Shown: positions 17,259 to 27,235 of the stretch, piece by piece
How positions within the stretch are numbered: position 1 is the stretch's first letter
Layout of the letters: every line of letters begins with the position of its first letter
Assembly: GCF_001570545.1 (NCBI RefSeq)
Contig: NZ_BBXD01000019.1
Coordinates: 124,001 to 188,000 of the forward strand
Direction: 5' to 3'
DNA length: 64,000 nucleotides
Source: Herbidospora mongoliensis
Lineage (GTDB): Bacteria > Actinomycetota > Actinomycetes > Streptosporangiales > Streptosporangiaceae
Made by a program: the position numbers and the translations under genes
Notes under the pieces: generated by a model
Seen by the model: only the letters and a program-made list of their open reading frames with translations
What the model was told of the DNA's origin: nothing
Database searches by the model: none

Positions 17259-17963
17259 ATGCCTGTGATCATCTTAGTGGTCGCCCTCACGCTGGGGGCG
17301 GGGTTCGGCGCGCTGACGTCGCTGGCCAACGCCCTTTCCGCCGAGTCGGCCGACCTGGGCAGCCGGGAGTACACCACCAGCGGCTGGTCGGTCCCCGAGA
17401 TCATGGCCGTCATCCTCGACTCGGGCTGGGCCTGGGCCGGACTGGCCATCACCGCCGGCTGGCTGCTGACTCGGGGAACACCGGGAAGCCCGTTCCCGAC
17501 CGACGCGGCGGCGGCCGGTTCGCGTCCGCGGGGGAAGCCGTCCGGCCGCTCGTGGCCGCCGCCTCGTGCGGACATCATCTGGGGCGCCGTCGTGGGGCCG
17601 GTCGCGCTGCTCGCCGCCACCGCGGCCTACGCGCTCGTCGACACCGCGCGCAGCGGCGCGCCGCTGTCGGACTGGATCCACTCCGAGCCCTCCATCTGGT
17701 GGATCGCCGCCGTGGTCTTCGGGGCGCCGCTGGGGGTCGTGGGCGCCTGCGTCCACCTGCCGGGAGTGGCCGGTCTGCTGGCGAAGCTGACCCTGCCGGC
17801 GGGTGCGGCGGTGCAGATGGCCGTGCTGCCGCCCGGTCGCAACGAGGTCGTCCAGGACATCGGCCAGGCGGTCGTGTGGACGGCCGCCGCCCTGTTCGCC
17901 CTGTTCGTCATCGCCCGGACGGTACGGCGGGACCCCGCCCGCCGTTCCCCCGACCCGGCGTGA
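17259..17963 (+). CDS. Polytopic membrane protein of unknown function
   Basis: This 234-residue hydrophobic protein has five or six membrane helices. Clear ones lie near residues 2–24, 46–70, 104–128, 145–168 and 205–225, with a Pro/Arg/Gly-rich loop between the second and third. The Trp-rich pattern ('SGWAWAGLAITAGWLL', 'SIWWIAAVVF') is typical of uncharacterised actinobacterial membrane proteins. I cannot assign a family. No strong ribosome site precedes the ATG. It overlaps the convergent gene at 17908 by 56 bp. Confidence 0.65.
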   Translation: MPVIILVVALTLGAGFGALTSLANALSAESADLGSREYTTSGWSVPEIMAVILDSGWAWAGLAITAGWLLTRGTPGSPFPTDAAAAGSRPRGKPSGRSWPPPRADIIWGAVVGPVALLAATAAYALVDTARSGAPLSDWIHSEPSIWWIAAVVFGAPLGVVGACVHLPGVAGLLAKLTLPAGAAVQMAVLPPGRNEVVQDIGQAVVWTAAALFALFVIARTVRRDPARRSPDPA

Positions 17964-18354
17964 GGCGCCAGGCGACGTACAGGAGCACGAGGGCGAGCAC
18001 CACCTCGATGCCGAGCCCCGTCCCCACCCCGACGGCGTCGCGCAGCGAGAAGTGGCCGAAGTGCCGGACGTGGAAGAGGAAGTGCGTGGCCGCGTAGACG
18101 AGATAGCCGGTCAGGGCCGACAGGACGACCCTGCCCTCCATCACCCAGGCGGCGTAGAAGAGCATGGCGGTCAGCGCGAGCCCGAGCCCGCCGACGTCGG
18201 AGAGCAGGTGCTCGTTGTACGGCGGATCGAGGCTCACCGTCGGGAAGTCGTCGTAGAAGGACCGGGGAAAGACGTACTGCCAGACCGAGACGACCGTCTG
18301 CAGTGCGGCCAGGGCGATGAGCCCGCCGCGCAACCACTTCTTCATGGGATTCAC
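17908..18354 (-). CDS. Small four-helix membrane protein
   Basis: The 148-residue product has four predicted membrane helices (about residues 9–28, 53–72, 77–97 and 108–130) and conserved-looking polar positions ('FPRSFYDDFP', 'FLFHVRHFGHFS'). I do not recognise a characterised family. Either the GTG at 18354 or the ATG at 18345 could be the start, and neither has a good ribosome site. It is divergent from the SDR gene at 18489, and both flank the palindromic region at 18384–18430, so the two may be co-regulated. Confidence 0.7.
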   Translation of the reverse strand: MNPMKKWLRGGLIALAALQTVVSVWQYVFPRSFYDDFPTVSLDPPYNEHLLSDVGGLGLALTAMLFYAAWVMEGRVVLSALTGYLVYAATHFLFHVRHFGHFSLRDAVGVGTGLGIEVVLALVLLYVAWRLTPGRGNGGRGPAVPSGR

Positions 18355-18383
18355 GCACAGATGACAGACGGCGCGGCGCGCTT

Positions 18384-18430
18384 CGTGACATGCGCCGATG
18401 TGACCCTGATCACGCGGAAGTCATGTCACG
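18384..18430. promoter_or_regulatory. Nested inverted repeats between divergent genes, with a Crp-like site
   Basis: A perfect 9-bp inverted repeat (CGTGACATG at 18384–18392, CATGTCACG at 18422–18430) encloses a second symmetric site, TGTGACCCTGATCACG at 18399–18414. The inner site matches the Crp pattern TGTGA-N6-TCACA at 9 of 10 fixed positions. The outer arms carry TGTCAC pointing towards each gene, which resembles −35 elements of some ECF sigma factors, but no matching −10 is evident. Confidence 0.55.
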
Positions 18431-18488
18431 AACGTGCCCGTCCCCACAGTCATCCTCCTGTACGACGCCGAAACGGACGGGAGCAGAC

Positions 18489-19223
18489 ATGAAGATCGCA
18501 GTCGCCGGTGGTACCGGGGTGGTCGGGCGGCACGTGGTGGACACACTGCGGGCCCGCGGGCACGAGCCCGTGGTGCTGTCACGCGGGCGGGGCGTCGACC
18601 TGCTGAGCGGGTCGGGCCTGGACGCCGCGCTGACCGGGGCCGAGATCGTCGTCGACGTCAGCAATGTCACCACGACCAGCAGGTCGGTGGCGGTCGGCTT
18701 CTTCGACAGGGCCGGGCGCAACCTCAGCGAGGCGGCGCGGCGGGCCGGGGTGCGGCACCTGGTGACGCTGTCGATCGTGGGAATCGACCGGGTCAGGCTC
18801 GGCTACTACACGGGCAAGCTGCGGCAGGAGGAGATCGTCCGGGCGGGTGCGGTGCCGTGGACGATCCTGCGGGCCACCCAGTTCCACGAGTTCGCGGGCC
18901 AGTTCCTGAGCGGTGTGCCCGGCCCGATCGCGCTGCTGCCCTCCGGACAGGGGCAGCCCGTCGCCGCGCGCGAGGTGGCCGACCACCTCGTCGGCCTCGC
19001 GCTCGGAGGACCGGGCCGGATGGCCCCCGAACTGGCCGGCCCGCAGCTGGAGTCGCTGGCCGACATGGCCCGCCGCCTCATGGCCGCAGGGGGCGCCAGG
19101 AAGCGTCCCGTCCTGCCGGTGTACTTCCCCGGCGGAATGAGCAGCGGCGGCCCGCTGCCGACCGGCCCGGGACCACGCGGCACCCAGACCTTCGCCGACT
19201 GGCTCAAGGAGCGGCACTTCTGA
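18489..19223 (+). CDS. NmrA-like NAD(P)-binding SDR family protein
   Basis: The ATG at 18489 is chosen because a GGAG ribosome site precedes it and the Rossmann motif starts at once: 'MKIAVAGGTGVVGRHVV' with G-G-T-G-x-x-G. The 244-residue length and the 'VVDVSNVTTT' and 'LRATQFHEFAGQFL' segments fit atypical SDRs (NmrA/HSCARG-like), which sense or use NAD(P)H and often lack the classical YxxxK pair. Such genes are frequent targets of ECF41-type sigma factors in actinomycetes, but no sigma gene lies nearby. The substrate is unknown. Confidence 0.85.
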   Translation: MKIAVAGGTGVVGRHVVDTLRARGHEPVVLSRGRGVDLLSGSGLDAALTGAEIVVDVSNVTTTSRSVAVGFFDRAGRNLSEAARRAGVRHLVTLSIVGIDRVRLGYYTGKLRQEEIVRAGAVPWTILRATQFHEFAGQFLSGVPGPIALLPSGQGQPVAAREVADHLVGLALGGPGRMAPELAGPQLESLADMARRLMAAGGARKRPVLPVYFPGGMSSGGPLPTGPGPRGTQTFADWLKERHF

Positions 19224-19228
19224 GAACC

Positions 19229-19265
19229 GGCCGGAGGAGCGTGACTTCTGCTCCGGATTCCGGCC
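19229..19265. terminator. Imperfect hairpin after the SDR gene
   Basis: GGCCGGAGGAGC (19229–19240) can pair imperfectly with GCTCCGGATTCCGGCC (19250–19265). There is no T-tract, so termination is uncertain. It lies between the convergent SDR and ychF genes. Confidence 0.35.
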
Positions 19266-19325
19266 GGCCACTCCGAAGGCGTAACGGAAAAAGAAATACA
19301 GAACGACGCGACCCGCGCCGATGAA

Positions 19326-20402
<1,077 letters not shown>

Positions 20403-20533
20403 GGAATTCGAGTCTATTGGAATCCGGTACGCCGCTCGCCAAACCCGCTCGCAGGCAAACTCTGGGTCGTGGCGGGGTATGCGGAGGGCGAGCCTCCCTC
20501 TACCGCACGGAAAAGCCTGGGATCATCCTGGAC

Positions 20534-21838
20534 GTGGATGTCCTGGCTCTCGCTCTCCAATTGCTGGTGGGCCTGGCGGCCGGGCTCGCCATCGGGTTCG
20601 TCATCGGGCGCGCCCGGTCGGCGGGCGCGAACGCCGAGGCCGCCGTCAAGCTCGCCGACGCCGAAGCGCGCGCCCGGGCGGCCGAAGCCAAGGTGGTGTA
20701 CGTCGAGGAGCAACTCGCCGAACGCTTCCAGGCTCTGTCGGCCCGCGCCCTCGACGTCAACAACCTGCGCTTCCTCGAACTCGCCGAGAACCGCCTGAAC
20801 ACCACCCGCGCGGAGGCGGCGGGCGATCTCGACCTGCGGCGCGAAGCCGTGGAGAACCTCGTCACCCCGCTCCGCGAAACCCTGTCCAAGGTCGAAGACC
20901 AGCTCCGCGAGAGTGAATCGGGCGCCCGCGTGGCCCGCGCGGAGCTCACCCAGCAGATGGAGTTCGTCCGGCACAGCTCCGAGCAGCTCAGGAGCCAGAC
21001 GACCGCGCTGGTCCGCGCGCTGCAGCGGCCCGAGGCCCGGGGCCGGTGGGGTGAGATGCAGCTGCGGCGGGTCGCCGAGATCGCCGGCATGGCCCGGTTC
21101 TGCGACTTCGACGAGCAGGTCACCGCGGCGACCCCCGACGGCCCGGTCCGGCCCGACATGATCGTCAGGCTGAGCGGCGGCAAGAACATCGTCGTCGACT
21201 CGAAGGTGTCGCTGGCGGCCTATCTGGAGGCCTCCGAGGCCGGTGACCCCGACCTGATAGGGGCCCGGTTAGACGCGCACGCCCGCCATCTGCGGGAACA
21301 TGTCGACCGGCTGGCGGCCAAGACCTACTGGCAGGCGTTCGGCCCCTCGCCCGAGTTCATGGTGCTGTTCATCCCCGGCGAGGCGTTCCTGGGGCCCGCG
21401 CTGGAGCGCGACCCCGCACTGCTCGAATACGCGATGAACCGGCGGGTCCACATCGCCACCCCCACCACGTTGATCACCATGTTGCGCACGGCCAGCTACG
21501 CCTGGCAGCAGGCGGCGCTCAGTGAGAACGCCAAGGCCGTGTTCGACCTCGGCAAGGAGTTGTACGACCGGCTCGGCGTTCTCGGCCGACAGGTCGACGG
21601 CCTGGGAAGATCATTGTCGCGGGCCGTGACGGCGTACAACAGGACGGTCGGCTCTCTCGAGAGCCGCGTGCTGGTGAGCGCCAGAAGGATGACCGACCTC
21701 GGTCTGGTCGACACGCCTCTGCCGGCTCCACAGCTGGTGGAGGAGTCGCCACGCCCGCTGTCGATGCCCGAGCTCGTCGGGGACGACCCCGGATTCGACG
21801 GTAGTTTGAGCCACCAAGGAGGGGGGCCGGAGAGATGA
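20534..21838 (+). CDS. rmuC: DNA recombination protein RmuC
   Basis: The GTG at 20534 begins directly before the membrane helix (VDVLALALQLLVGLAAGLAI); the frame upstream is not protein-like. The 434 residues comprise the N-terminal helix, a long coiled coil (about residues 30–170) and the RmuC core. The core shows 'RGRWGEMQLRRVAEIAGM', 'DMIVRLSGGKNIVVDSKV' and 'TPTTLITMLRTASYAW'. RmuC limits inversions at short inverted repeats and carries a restriction-endonuclease-like fold. It overlaps the next gene by 4 bp (ATGA), so the two are translationally coupled. Confidence 0.94.
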   Translation: MDVLALALQLLVGLAAGLAIGFVIGRARSAGANAEAAVKLADAEARARAAEAKVVYVEEQLAERFQALSARALDVNNLRFLELAENRLNTTRAEAAGDLDLRREAVENLVTPLRETLSKVEDQLRESESGARVARAELTQQMEFVRHSSEQLRSQTTALVRALQRPEARGRWGEMQLRRVAEIAGMARFCDFDEQVTAATPDGPVRPDMIVRLSGGKNIVVDSKVSLAAYLEASEAGDPDLIGARLDAHARHLREHVDRLAAKTYWQAFGPSPEFMVLFIPGEAFLGPALERDPALLEYAMNRRVHIATPTTLITMLRTASYAWQQAALSENAKAVFDLGKELYDRLGVLGRQVDGLGRSLSRAVTAYNRTVGSLESRVLVSARRMTDLGLVDTPLPAPQLVEESPRPLSMPELVGDDPGFDGSLSHQGGGPER

Positions 21839-22302
21839 AGGTGACCGCACGCGGCGCCATCACGCTGCTGTTCTTCGTCTGCCTGCTCGGCCAGTTCATC
21901 CTCGCCGGGCCGGTGTTCGTCGTGGGGGTGCTGGCGGCGATCTGGCTGGTGAACCCGCGCGACCTGCTGACGCTGGTCGTCTCCCCGCCACTGGTCTTCT
22001 TCGTGTCGGCTTTCATCGTGGAGACCCTGAGCGCGCTGGGCGCCGACTCGGCCCTGCAGTCGCTGGGCCTGGGCATGTTCACGACCCTGTCGGCCGCCGC
22101 GCCGTGGCTGTTCGCCGGCAGCGCGCTGGCGTTGGGCCTGGCCTGGTATCGGGGCCTGCCCCAGAGCGTGAAGGCCACCCGCGAGGACATGCGCAACCGG
22201 GTCCCGGCCCCGCGCAAGAGCAAGGAGTTCGACGCCGAACCCGAAGGCTATTTCGAGCCGAAGGTGTACGGGACCGCGCAGGAAGAGCGCCCCCAGGCTT
22301 GA
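21835..22302 (+). CDS. DUF6542-like membrane protein
   Basis: The product has 155 residues, with four hydrophobic segments in the first 110 and a charged tail ('NRVPAPRKSKEFDAEPEGYFEP'). A strong ribosome site (AAGGAGGGGG) lies inside the end of rmuC, and ATG overlaps the rmuC stop. Small proteins starting '(L)TARGA' with this layout occur beside rmuC/ispH/xseA in many actinomycetes (DUF6542). Its function is unknown; conservation of the neighbourhood is known to me from the family, not shown here. Confidence 0.75.
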   Translation: MKVTARGAITLLFFVCLLGQFILAGPVFVVGVLAAIWLVNPRDLLTLVVSPPLVFFVSAFIVETLSALGADSALQSLGLGMFTTLSAAAPWLFAGSALALGLAWYRGLPQSVKATREDMRNRVPAPRKSKEFDAEPEGYFEPKVYGTAQEERPQA

Positions 22303-22306
22303 GAAA

Positions 22307-22339
22307 GCCCACCCGCCCGAAAATTCGGACAGGGTGGGC
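22307..22339. terminator. Hairpin between convergent DUF6542-like gene and ispH
   Basis: An 8-bp stem GCCCACCC (22307–22314) / GGGTGGGC (22332–22339) has a further inner CCGA/TCGG pairing. It lacks a long T-tract but is well placed to end both convergent transcripts. Confidence 0.6.
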
Positions 22340-22351
22340 CTCGTGTCAGTG

Positions 22352-23332
22352 TCAGGCCTTCGGGCGAAGGTCCTTGCGGAGTTCGTGGGGCAGGGCGAAG
22401 CGCATGTGCTCCTTGACCGACTCGATCTCCTCCACGTCGCCGAACCCGGCGGCGGCGAGCTTGGCCAGCACGCCCTCGACCAGGATCTCCGGCACCGACG
22501 CGCCGCTCGTCACGCCGACGGTGGTGACCCCGTCGAGCCAGGCGGGATCCATGAACGAGGCGTCGTCGACGAGGTAGGAGGCGTCGGCGCCGTAGTCGAG
22601 GGCCACCTCGACCAACCTCTTGGAGTTGGACGAGTTCTCCGAGCCCACCACGATCACGAGCTCGGCCAGGGCGGCGATCTCCTTCACCGCCGTCTGCCGG
22701 TTGGACGTGGCGTAACAGATGTCGTCGCTCGGCGGGTCGATCAGGCCGGGGAACTTGTTCTTGAGCCGGTTGACCGTCTCGGTGGTCTCGTCGACCGAGA
22801 GGGTCGTCTGGGACAGCCACACGACCTTCGACGGGTCGCGCACCTCCACCTTCTCGACGCCTTCGAGGCCGTCGACCAGGCGGACGTGGTCGGGCGCCTC
22901 ACCGGCGGTGCCCTCGACCTCTTCGTGGCCCTCGTGGCCGATCAGGAGGATGTCGTAGTCCTGGGCGGCGAAGCGTTTGGCCTCGTTGTGGACCTTGGTG
23001 ACGAGGGGGCAGGTGGCGTCGACGGTCTTCAGGTTGCGCTGCGCGGCCTCCTGGTGGACGGCCGGCGAGACGCCGTGGGCCGAGAACACGACGATCGCGC
23101 CCTCGGGGACTTCTTCGGTCTGGTCGACGAAGATCGCACCGCGCTCTTCGAGGGTCTTGACGACGAACGTGTTGTGGACGATCTGCTTGCGCACGTAGAT
23201 CGGCGCGCCGTACTGCGCCAGTGCCCGCTCCACCGCCTCCACGGCCCGGTCGACGCCGGCGCAGTAGCCGCGCGGCTTCGCCACCAGGACACGACGGCGA
23301 TCTGTAATGGTCGCGGGGGTCTGTGACGTCAT
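22352..23332 (-). CDS. ispH: 4-hydroxy-3-methylbut-2-enyl diphosphate reductase (IspH/LytB)
   Basis: The 326-residue [4Fe-4S] enzyme performs the last step of the MEP pathway and makes IPP and DMAPP. Its three cluster cysteines are visible in '[11 protein letters not shown]', '[11 protein letters not shown]' and '[11 protein letters not shown]'. Substrate-binding '[11 protein letters not shown]' and '[10 protein letters not shown]' are present. The ATG at 23332 has only a weak ribosome site. It is divergent from the lipid-droplet-type gene. The cis-prenyltransferase at 51952 in this window would use its products. Confidence 0.97.
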   Translation of the reverse strand: MTSQTPATITDRRRVLVAKPRGYCAGVDRAVEAVERALAQYGAPIYVRKQIVHNTFVVKTLEERGAIFVDQTEEVPEGAIVVFSAHGVSPAVHQEAAQRNLKTVDATCPLVTKVHNEAKRFAAQDYDILLIGHEGHEEVEGTAGEAPDHVRLVDGLEGVEKVEVRDPSKVVWLSQTTLSVDETTETVNRLKNKFPGLIDPPSDDICYATSNRQTAVKEIAALAELVIVVGSENSSNSKRLVEVALDYGADASYLVDDASFMDPAWLDGVTTVGVTSGASVPEILVEGVLAKLAAAGFGDVEEIESVKEHMRFALPHELRKDLRPKA

Positions 23333-23430
23333 GGTCTCATGCTACGTGGATGGTCTGCAGTGGCTTGACCTCCACCCGCGACAGTCTTGCCAGACTGCGA
23401 CATCAACGAAATATCTCCTGGGAGCTGCCC

Positions 23431-24555
23431 ATGTCCCTCTTGCGAACGATCACCAAACCCATTCGCGAGGCGTATAACAACCGTGACGAAATAGCACAGA
23501 AGGTGAAAGACCTCCCCATGCTGGCGCTCCAAGGTGCGCTCAGTGGTGTGGGGCAGGCCCTCCTTCTGGGCGACCGCGTCCGCACCACCCTGAAGCGCGC
23601 CGGCGGTGGTTCCTCGGGCGAGCCCGTCGAGGATTCGTCCCGCCCCGGTGTGAAATCCGTCTCAGACATCGTGGTCGAGGGAGAAGATCGGCCCCGCCGC
23701 GAGCCGGTCATCTTCGCTCCCCGTCCCAAGGCCGACAAGCCCGAACCGGTCATCTTCCAGCCCGGCGCCGGCGGCCCCAAGGGCGACCGCCTGGTCGCCT
23801 CCGGCACGAAGGAACCCGTGACCGGCGCGACGGCTGACGCGAACGGTTCGGCGACCGCCACCGGGGCAACGGCCAAGGATGAGAACGAGACCGACCTCCC
23901 CGCGAACCGCGCGGAGGAGAACGTGACCGACACCGCCACGCCCACCCACCGGGCCACCGACCCGGTCGAACCCGCCCCTGTCGAATCCACCCCTGTCGAG
24001 CCCGCCGCCGACGCGCGGACCTCGGCCGACGACAGCGCCTCGCCAGCCTCGAAGGGTTCCGCAGAGGACGAGGTCGCCGAGACCGCCACCCACCCCGCCA
24101 CCGACCCCGACGCCACCCCCGAGGCCGCCGAGAGCGCCAAGGCCGAGCAGGAGGACAAGCCCGCCCCCAGCGTCGCGGAGGCCGAGAAGGCCGCCGAGCC
24201 CCAGGGCCAGAACACCACCGAGCCCTCGTCGGATCCCACGCTGGCCAGCGAGCCCGCCGTTCCGTCGAAGATCCCGCCGACCCCCAAGCCCGCCAGGAAG
24301 ACCCCCGGCGTCCCCGTCACCGACGAGGCCGTTCAGGAGATCCCCGCCGGTCACGTCGAGGAGGCCCCCGCCAGGGACCTGCCCGCCGAGCCCATCCCCG
24401 GCTACGCCGACCTCACCTTCGCCTCCCTCCGGGCGCGGATGCGCGGCCGGTCGAAGGAGGAGATCCAGAACTGGATCGACTACGAGAAGGCGAGCACGGC
24501 GCGCGCCGAAGTCATCCGAATGTTCGAGAACCGGCTGGCCAAGCTGGAAAGCTGA
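23431..24555 (+). CDS. Lipid droplet-associated protein family (Rv1109c-like), expanded
   Basis: The ATG at 23431 follows a GGGAG site at 7 bases. The 374-residue product has a conserved N-terminus with an amphipathic region ('[22 protein letters not shown]'). A long Ala/Pro/Glu/Thr-rich low-complexity middle (about residues 65–325) follows. The conserved C-terminus is '[15 protein letters not shown]...', then a helix '[20 protein letters not shown]'. Both ends match the mycobacterial family annotated as lipid-droplet-associated, which also lies between ispH and xseA. The middle is far longer than in the mycobacterial member (about 210 residues in all, from memory), so the linker has expanded here. 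Confidence 0.75.
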   Translation: MSLLRTITKPIREAYNNRDEIAQKVKDLPMLALQGALSGVGQALLLGDRVRTTLKRAGGGSSGEPVEDSSRPGVKSVSDIVVEGEDRPRREPVIFAPRPKADKPEPVIFQPGAGGPKGDRLVASGTKEPVTGATADANGSATATGATAKDENETDLPANRAEENVTDTATPTHRATDPVEPAPVESTPVEPAADARTSADDSASPASKGSAEDEVAETATHPATDPDATPEAAESAKAEQEDKPAPSVAEAEKAAEPQGQNTTEPSSDPTLASEPAVPSKIPPTPKPARKTPGVPVTDEAVQEIPAGHVEEAPARDLPAEPIPGYADLTFASLRARMRGRSKEEIQNWIDYEKASTARAEVIRMFENRLAKLES

Positions 24556-24559
24556 GCAG

Positions 24560-25765
24560 GTGAGCGCGAAGACCTCCCCCGAAGCACCCCTGCCCGTCAG
24601 GTCCGTGCTGCAGATGGTCGCCCAGTGGATCGGGAAGCTCGGCACGGTCTGGATCGAAGGCCAGATCACCGAGCTGACCGCCCGGGGCGGCACGGTGTTC
24701 ATGACGCTGCGAGACCCGGTGGCCAACGTGTCGGCCCGGGTGACGTGCGCCAGGAACGTCTACGAGTCGAGCCTCCCGCGCCCGGTCGACGGCGCGCGGG
24801 TGGTGGTGCACGTCAAGGCCGACTTCTGGGTCAACCGGGGGTCGTTCGCGTTCACCGCCCTGGAGATCCGGCCCGTCGGGGTCGGTGAGCTGCTGGCCCG
24901 GCTGGAGCGGTTGCGGCAGGTGCTGGCCGCCGAGGGCGTGTTCAACAACGACCGCAAGCGGCGGTTGCCGTTCCTGCCGGGGACCGTCGGGCTGATCTGC
25001 GGGCGCGACTCGGCGGCCGAACGCGACGTGCTGGAGAACGCCCGCAGGCGCTGGCCCGCGGTCCGCTTCAAGGTCGAGCAGGTCGCGGTGCAGGGCGGGC
25101 TGGCGGTCGCGGAGGTGACCGACGCGCTGCACCGGCTCGACGCCGACCGCGAGGTCGACGTGATCATCATCGCGCGGGGCGGCGGGTCGCTGGAGGACCT
25201 GCTGCCCTTCTCCGACGAGTCGCTGGTCCGGGCGGTCGCGGCGTGCCGCACCCCCGTGGTCAGCGCGATCGGGCACGAGCAGGACTCGCCGCTGCTCGAC
25301 CTGGTGGCCGACCTGCGGGCGTCCACCCCCACCGACGCGGCCAAGAAGGTCGTGCCGGATGTGGGCGAGCAGCTCGCCCTCGTGCACCAGCTGCGCGATC
25401 GGGGGCGGCGGGTCGTCGGGGGGTGGCTGGAGCGCGAGCTCGCCTGGGTGCACTCGGTGCGGTCACGGCCGTCGCTGGCCGATCCCGTACGCGAGATCGA
25501 ACGCCGCGCCGAGCAGGTCGACCAGCTGAGAGACCGCGCCAGGCGGGTGCTCGACCACTCGCTGCACCGCAGCTCAGACGGGCTGGAGCACCTGCGGGCC
25601 CAGCTCGTGGCGCTGTCCCCTGCAGCCACGCTCGAACGCGGCTACGCGATCGTGCAGAAGCCTTCGGGTGAGGTGGTCAGGAAGGCCGCCGATCTCTCCG
25701 AAGGCGAGGAGCTCACCGTCAGGTTCCCCGACAATCGGGTCGGGGTCGAGGTCACCGGCCTCTAG
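24560..25765 (+). CDS. xseA: Exodeoxyribonuclease VII large subunit
   Basis: The 401-residue protein has an N-terminal OB-fold ('[24 protein letters not shown]') and the catalytic domain with '[23 protein letters not shown]', '[18 protein letters not shown]' and '[24 protein letters not shown]'. A coiled-coil region and a C-terminal 'LERGYAIVQ' follow. With XseB it degrades single-stranded DNA. The GTG start is 4 bp after the stop of the upstream gene. The gene pair is followed by xseB after 10 bp. Confidence 0.96.
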   Translation: MSAKTSPEAPLPVRSVLQMVAQWIGKLGTVWIEGQITELTARGGTVFMTLRDPVANVSARVTCARNVYESSLPRPVDGARVVVHVKADFWVNRGSFAFTALEIRPVGVGELLARLERLRQVLAAEGVFNNDRKRRLPFLPGTVGLICGRDSAAERDVLENARRRWPAVRFKVEQVAVQGGLAVAEVTDALHRLDADREVDVIIIARGGGSLEDLLPFSDESLVRAVAACRTPVVSAIGHEQDSPLLDLVADLRASTPTDAAKKVVPDVGEQLALVHQLRDRGRRVVGGWLERELAWVHSVRSRPSLADPVREIERRAEQVDQLRDRARRVLDHSLHRSSDGLEHLRAQLVALSPAATLERGYAIVQKPSGEVVRKAADLSEGEELTVRFPDNRVGVEVTGL

Positions 25766-25775
25766 GGTGGGCAGC

Positions 25776-26006
25776 GTGGCTGACGAGAAGACGCCGTCCT
25801 ACGAGAAGGCGCGCGAGGAGCTGACCGAGGTGGTGCGCCGCCTGGAAGCGGGCGGCCTGACCCTGGAGCAGTCGATCGAACTGTGGGAACGCGGCGAGAA
25901 ACTGGCCGCGATCTGCGAGAGCTGGCTCCAGGGCGCCCGGGTCAAACTGGCCGCCGCCATGGCCGAACGCCGCCCCGAACCCGCTTCCGACGAGGCGCCG
26001 TTCTAG
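25776..26006 (+). CDS. xseB: Exodeoxyribonuclease VII small subunit
   Basis: The 76-residue product begins at a GTG 10 bp after xseA. The family signature 'SYEKAREELTEVVRRLEAGGLTLEQSIELWERGEKLAAICESWL' is present in parts: 'EEL', 'VRRLE', 'LEQSIELWERG' and 'L..C..L'. It binds the long helices of XseA to form the holoenzyme. Its stop overlaps the convergent DUF4245 gene by 4 bp. Confidence 0.95.
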   Translation: MADEKTPSYEKAREELTEVVRRLEAGGLTLEQSIELWERGEKLAAICESWLQGARVKLAAAMAERRPEPASDEAPF

Positions 26007-26542
26007 ACCTTCCGCTCGACCAGGCTGGCCGCGAGGGCGCTGAGCTCCGGCCAGTCGGCCGAGCCGGTCACGATGACCGTGTGGCCGTCGAGGACGCGTA
26101 CGAGAGATCTCTGGTTCTTGTCTTCCCGGAAGCGCTTCTCCCAGGTCGTGCCGTTGATCACTTCGGTGCCGGCCGAGGTCTCGGTGTTGGCCATGCGGTT
26201 GGCGAAGCCGGCCAGGGGCTGTTCGTTGCTCTGGGCCAGCATGGCGTGCATGCGCTTGCCGGTGGCGAAGCCCAGGCGCCAGGTCACCACACCCTTGGTG
26301 TTGGTGAGGTTCGAGCTGGTCGGGATCCAGTTGGGCTGGACCGGCTCGGGCACCTCGACGGAGAACCCGGCCTCGCCGGCCACGCGGGCGGCGACCTTGG
26401 CATCGTAGGCGAACTCGATGCGCGGGATGTGCTCGGTCCGGCTCTGCGGCGTGACCAGCAGGAACAGCCCCACGCCGGCGAAGCAGACGAGCAGCGCGAA
26501 GGCGTAGCCGTAGAGACCTTGGGTGAACTTGCGCACGGTCAA
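26003..26542 (-). CDS. DUF4245 family single-pass membrane protein
   Basis: The 179 residues comprise one N-terminal membrane helix (about residues 12–30) and an extracellular domain. That domain has the family features 'W.P.SS' (here 'NWIPTSSNLTN'), 'WRLGFAT' and a C-terminal 'TVIVTGSADWPELSALAASL'. DUF4245 genes sit between xseB and glpX in many actinomycetes; the function is not known. The start may be the TTG at 26542 or the GTG at 26536. It is followed by no clear terminator because it overlaps xseB convergently. Confidence 0.88.
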   Translation of the reverse strand: MTVRKFTQGLYGYAFALLVCFAGVGLFLLVTPQSRTEHIPRIEFAYDAKVAARVAGEAGFSVEVPEPVQPNWIPTSSNLTNTKGVVTWRLGFATGKRMHAMLAQSNEQPLAGFANRMANTETSAGTEVINGTTWEKRFREDKNQRSLVRVLDGHTVIVTGSADWPELSALAASLVERKV

Positions 26543-26560
26543 CGAGACTACCGGCTCCGG

Positions 26561-27154
26561 TCAGGGGTTCCTGATCCGGCCGATGATGTCGATGGCCTGA
26601 TCGGCCATCAGCCGGGCCGCGTCGAGGTCGGCCGACAGGGTCAGTTCCTGGACGACCGCCGCCAGCGCCCCCGTGATCACCACCACCAGCGCGTCTTCGT
26701 GCTCGAAGAGTGAGGCGTTGCGGCGGGCCCAGGTGCGCAGCCGTTCGCGGATGACGACCTCGAACCCGGGCGGCCCGTCGCCGCGCAGGAACAGCGCCGC
26801 CAGGTCGCGTTCCTGGACGCATCCGTCGAGGTAGGCCCGCGCCCCGGCCAGGAACAGCTTCATCGGCTCCGTCTCCCCCTGGGAGCGGACCTCCTGGACG
26901 GCGGTCTTGGTGCGCTGCCCCTGCCGGTCCTGGAACTCCTCGAACAGCGCCCGGTAGAGGTCGGCCTTGCCCGAGAAGTGGTGGTAGAGGCTGCCGACGC
27001 TGGCCCCGGCCCGCTGGACCACCTCGGTGACCCCAGCTTCGGCGAACCCCTGTGTGATGAAGACGTCGCGGGCGGCGTCGAGGAGGGCCACCCGGGTCGC
27101 CGCGCCACGCTCCGAGGTGCCCCGGACGGTCTCCTTTGTGCTGTCGCCGCTCAT
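26561..27154 (-). CDS. TetR family transcriptional regulator
   Basis: The 197-residue repressor has a clear N-terminal TetR DNA-binding domain (about residues 18–65): 'ARDVFITQGFAEAGVTEVVQRAGASVGSLYHHFSGKADLY' in parts. A diverse ligand-binding domain follows. The ATG at 27154 is used; a GTG at 27199 is also in frame. It is divergent from glpX with an 81-bp gap, so it may act on its own promoter or on glpX. I found no clear palindrome there. The ligand is unknown. Confidence 0.9.
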   Translation of the reverse strand: MSGDSTKETVRGTSERGAATRVALLDAARDVFITQGFAEAGVTEVVQRAGASVGSLYHHFSGKADLYRALFEEFQDRQGQRTKTAVQEVRSQGETEPMKLFLAGARAYLDGCVQERDLAALFLRGDGPPGFEVVIRERLRTWARRNASLFEHEDALVVVITGALAAVVQELTLSADLDAARLMADQAIDIIGRIRNP

Positions 27155-27235
27155 GCAGGCGAGATTATCGATGGAGCCGGGCGGTGTGGCACGACTCACG
27201 CAGAATCAACCGGCGATACCGGGTAAGGCTGTGTC

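Noticed and set aside
18424-18460. ECF41-type promoter for the SDR gene
   Set aside because: TGTCAC is present but no CGTC-like −10 occurs at the right spacing, so only the inverted repeat is reported.
23382-23397. Small hairpin CAGTCT/AGACTG before the lipid-droplet-type gene as a riboswitch
   Set aside because: It has only six base pairs with a four-base loop and no conserved aptamer-like sequence around it.
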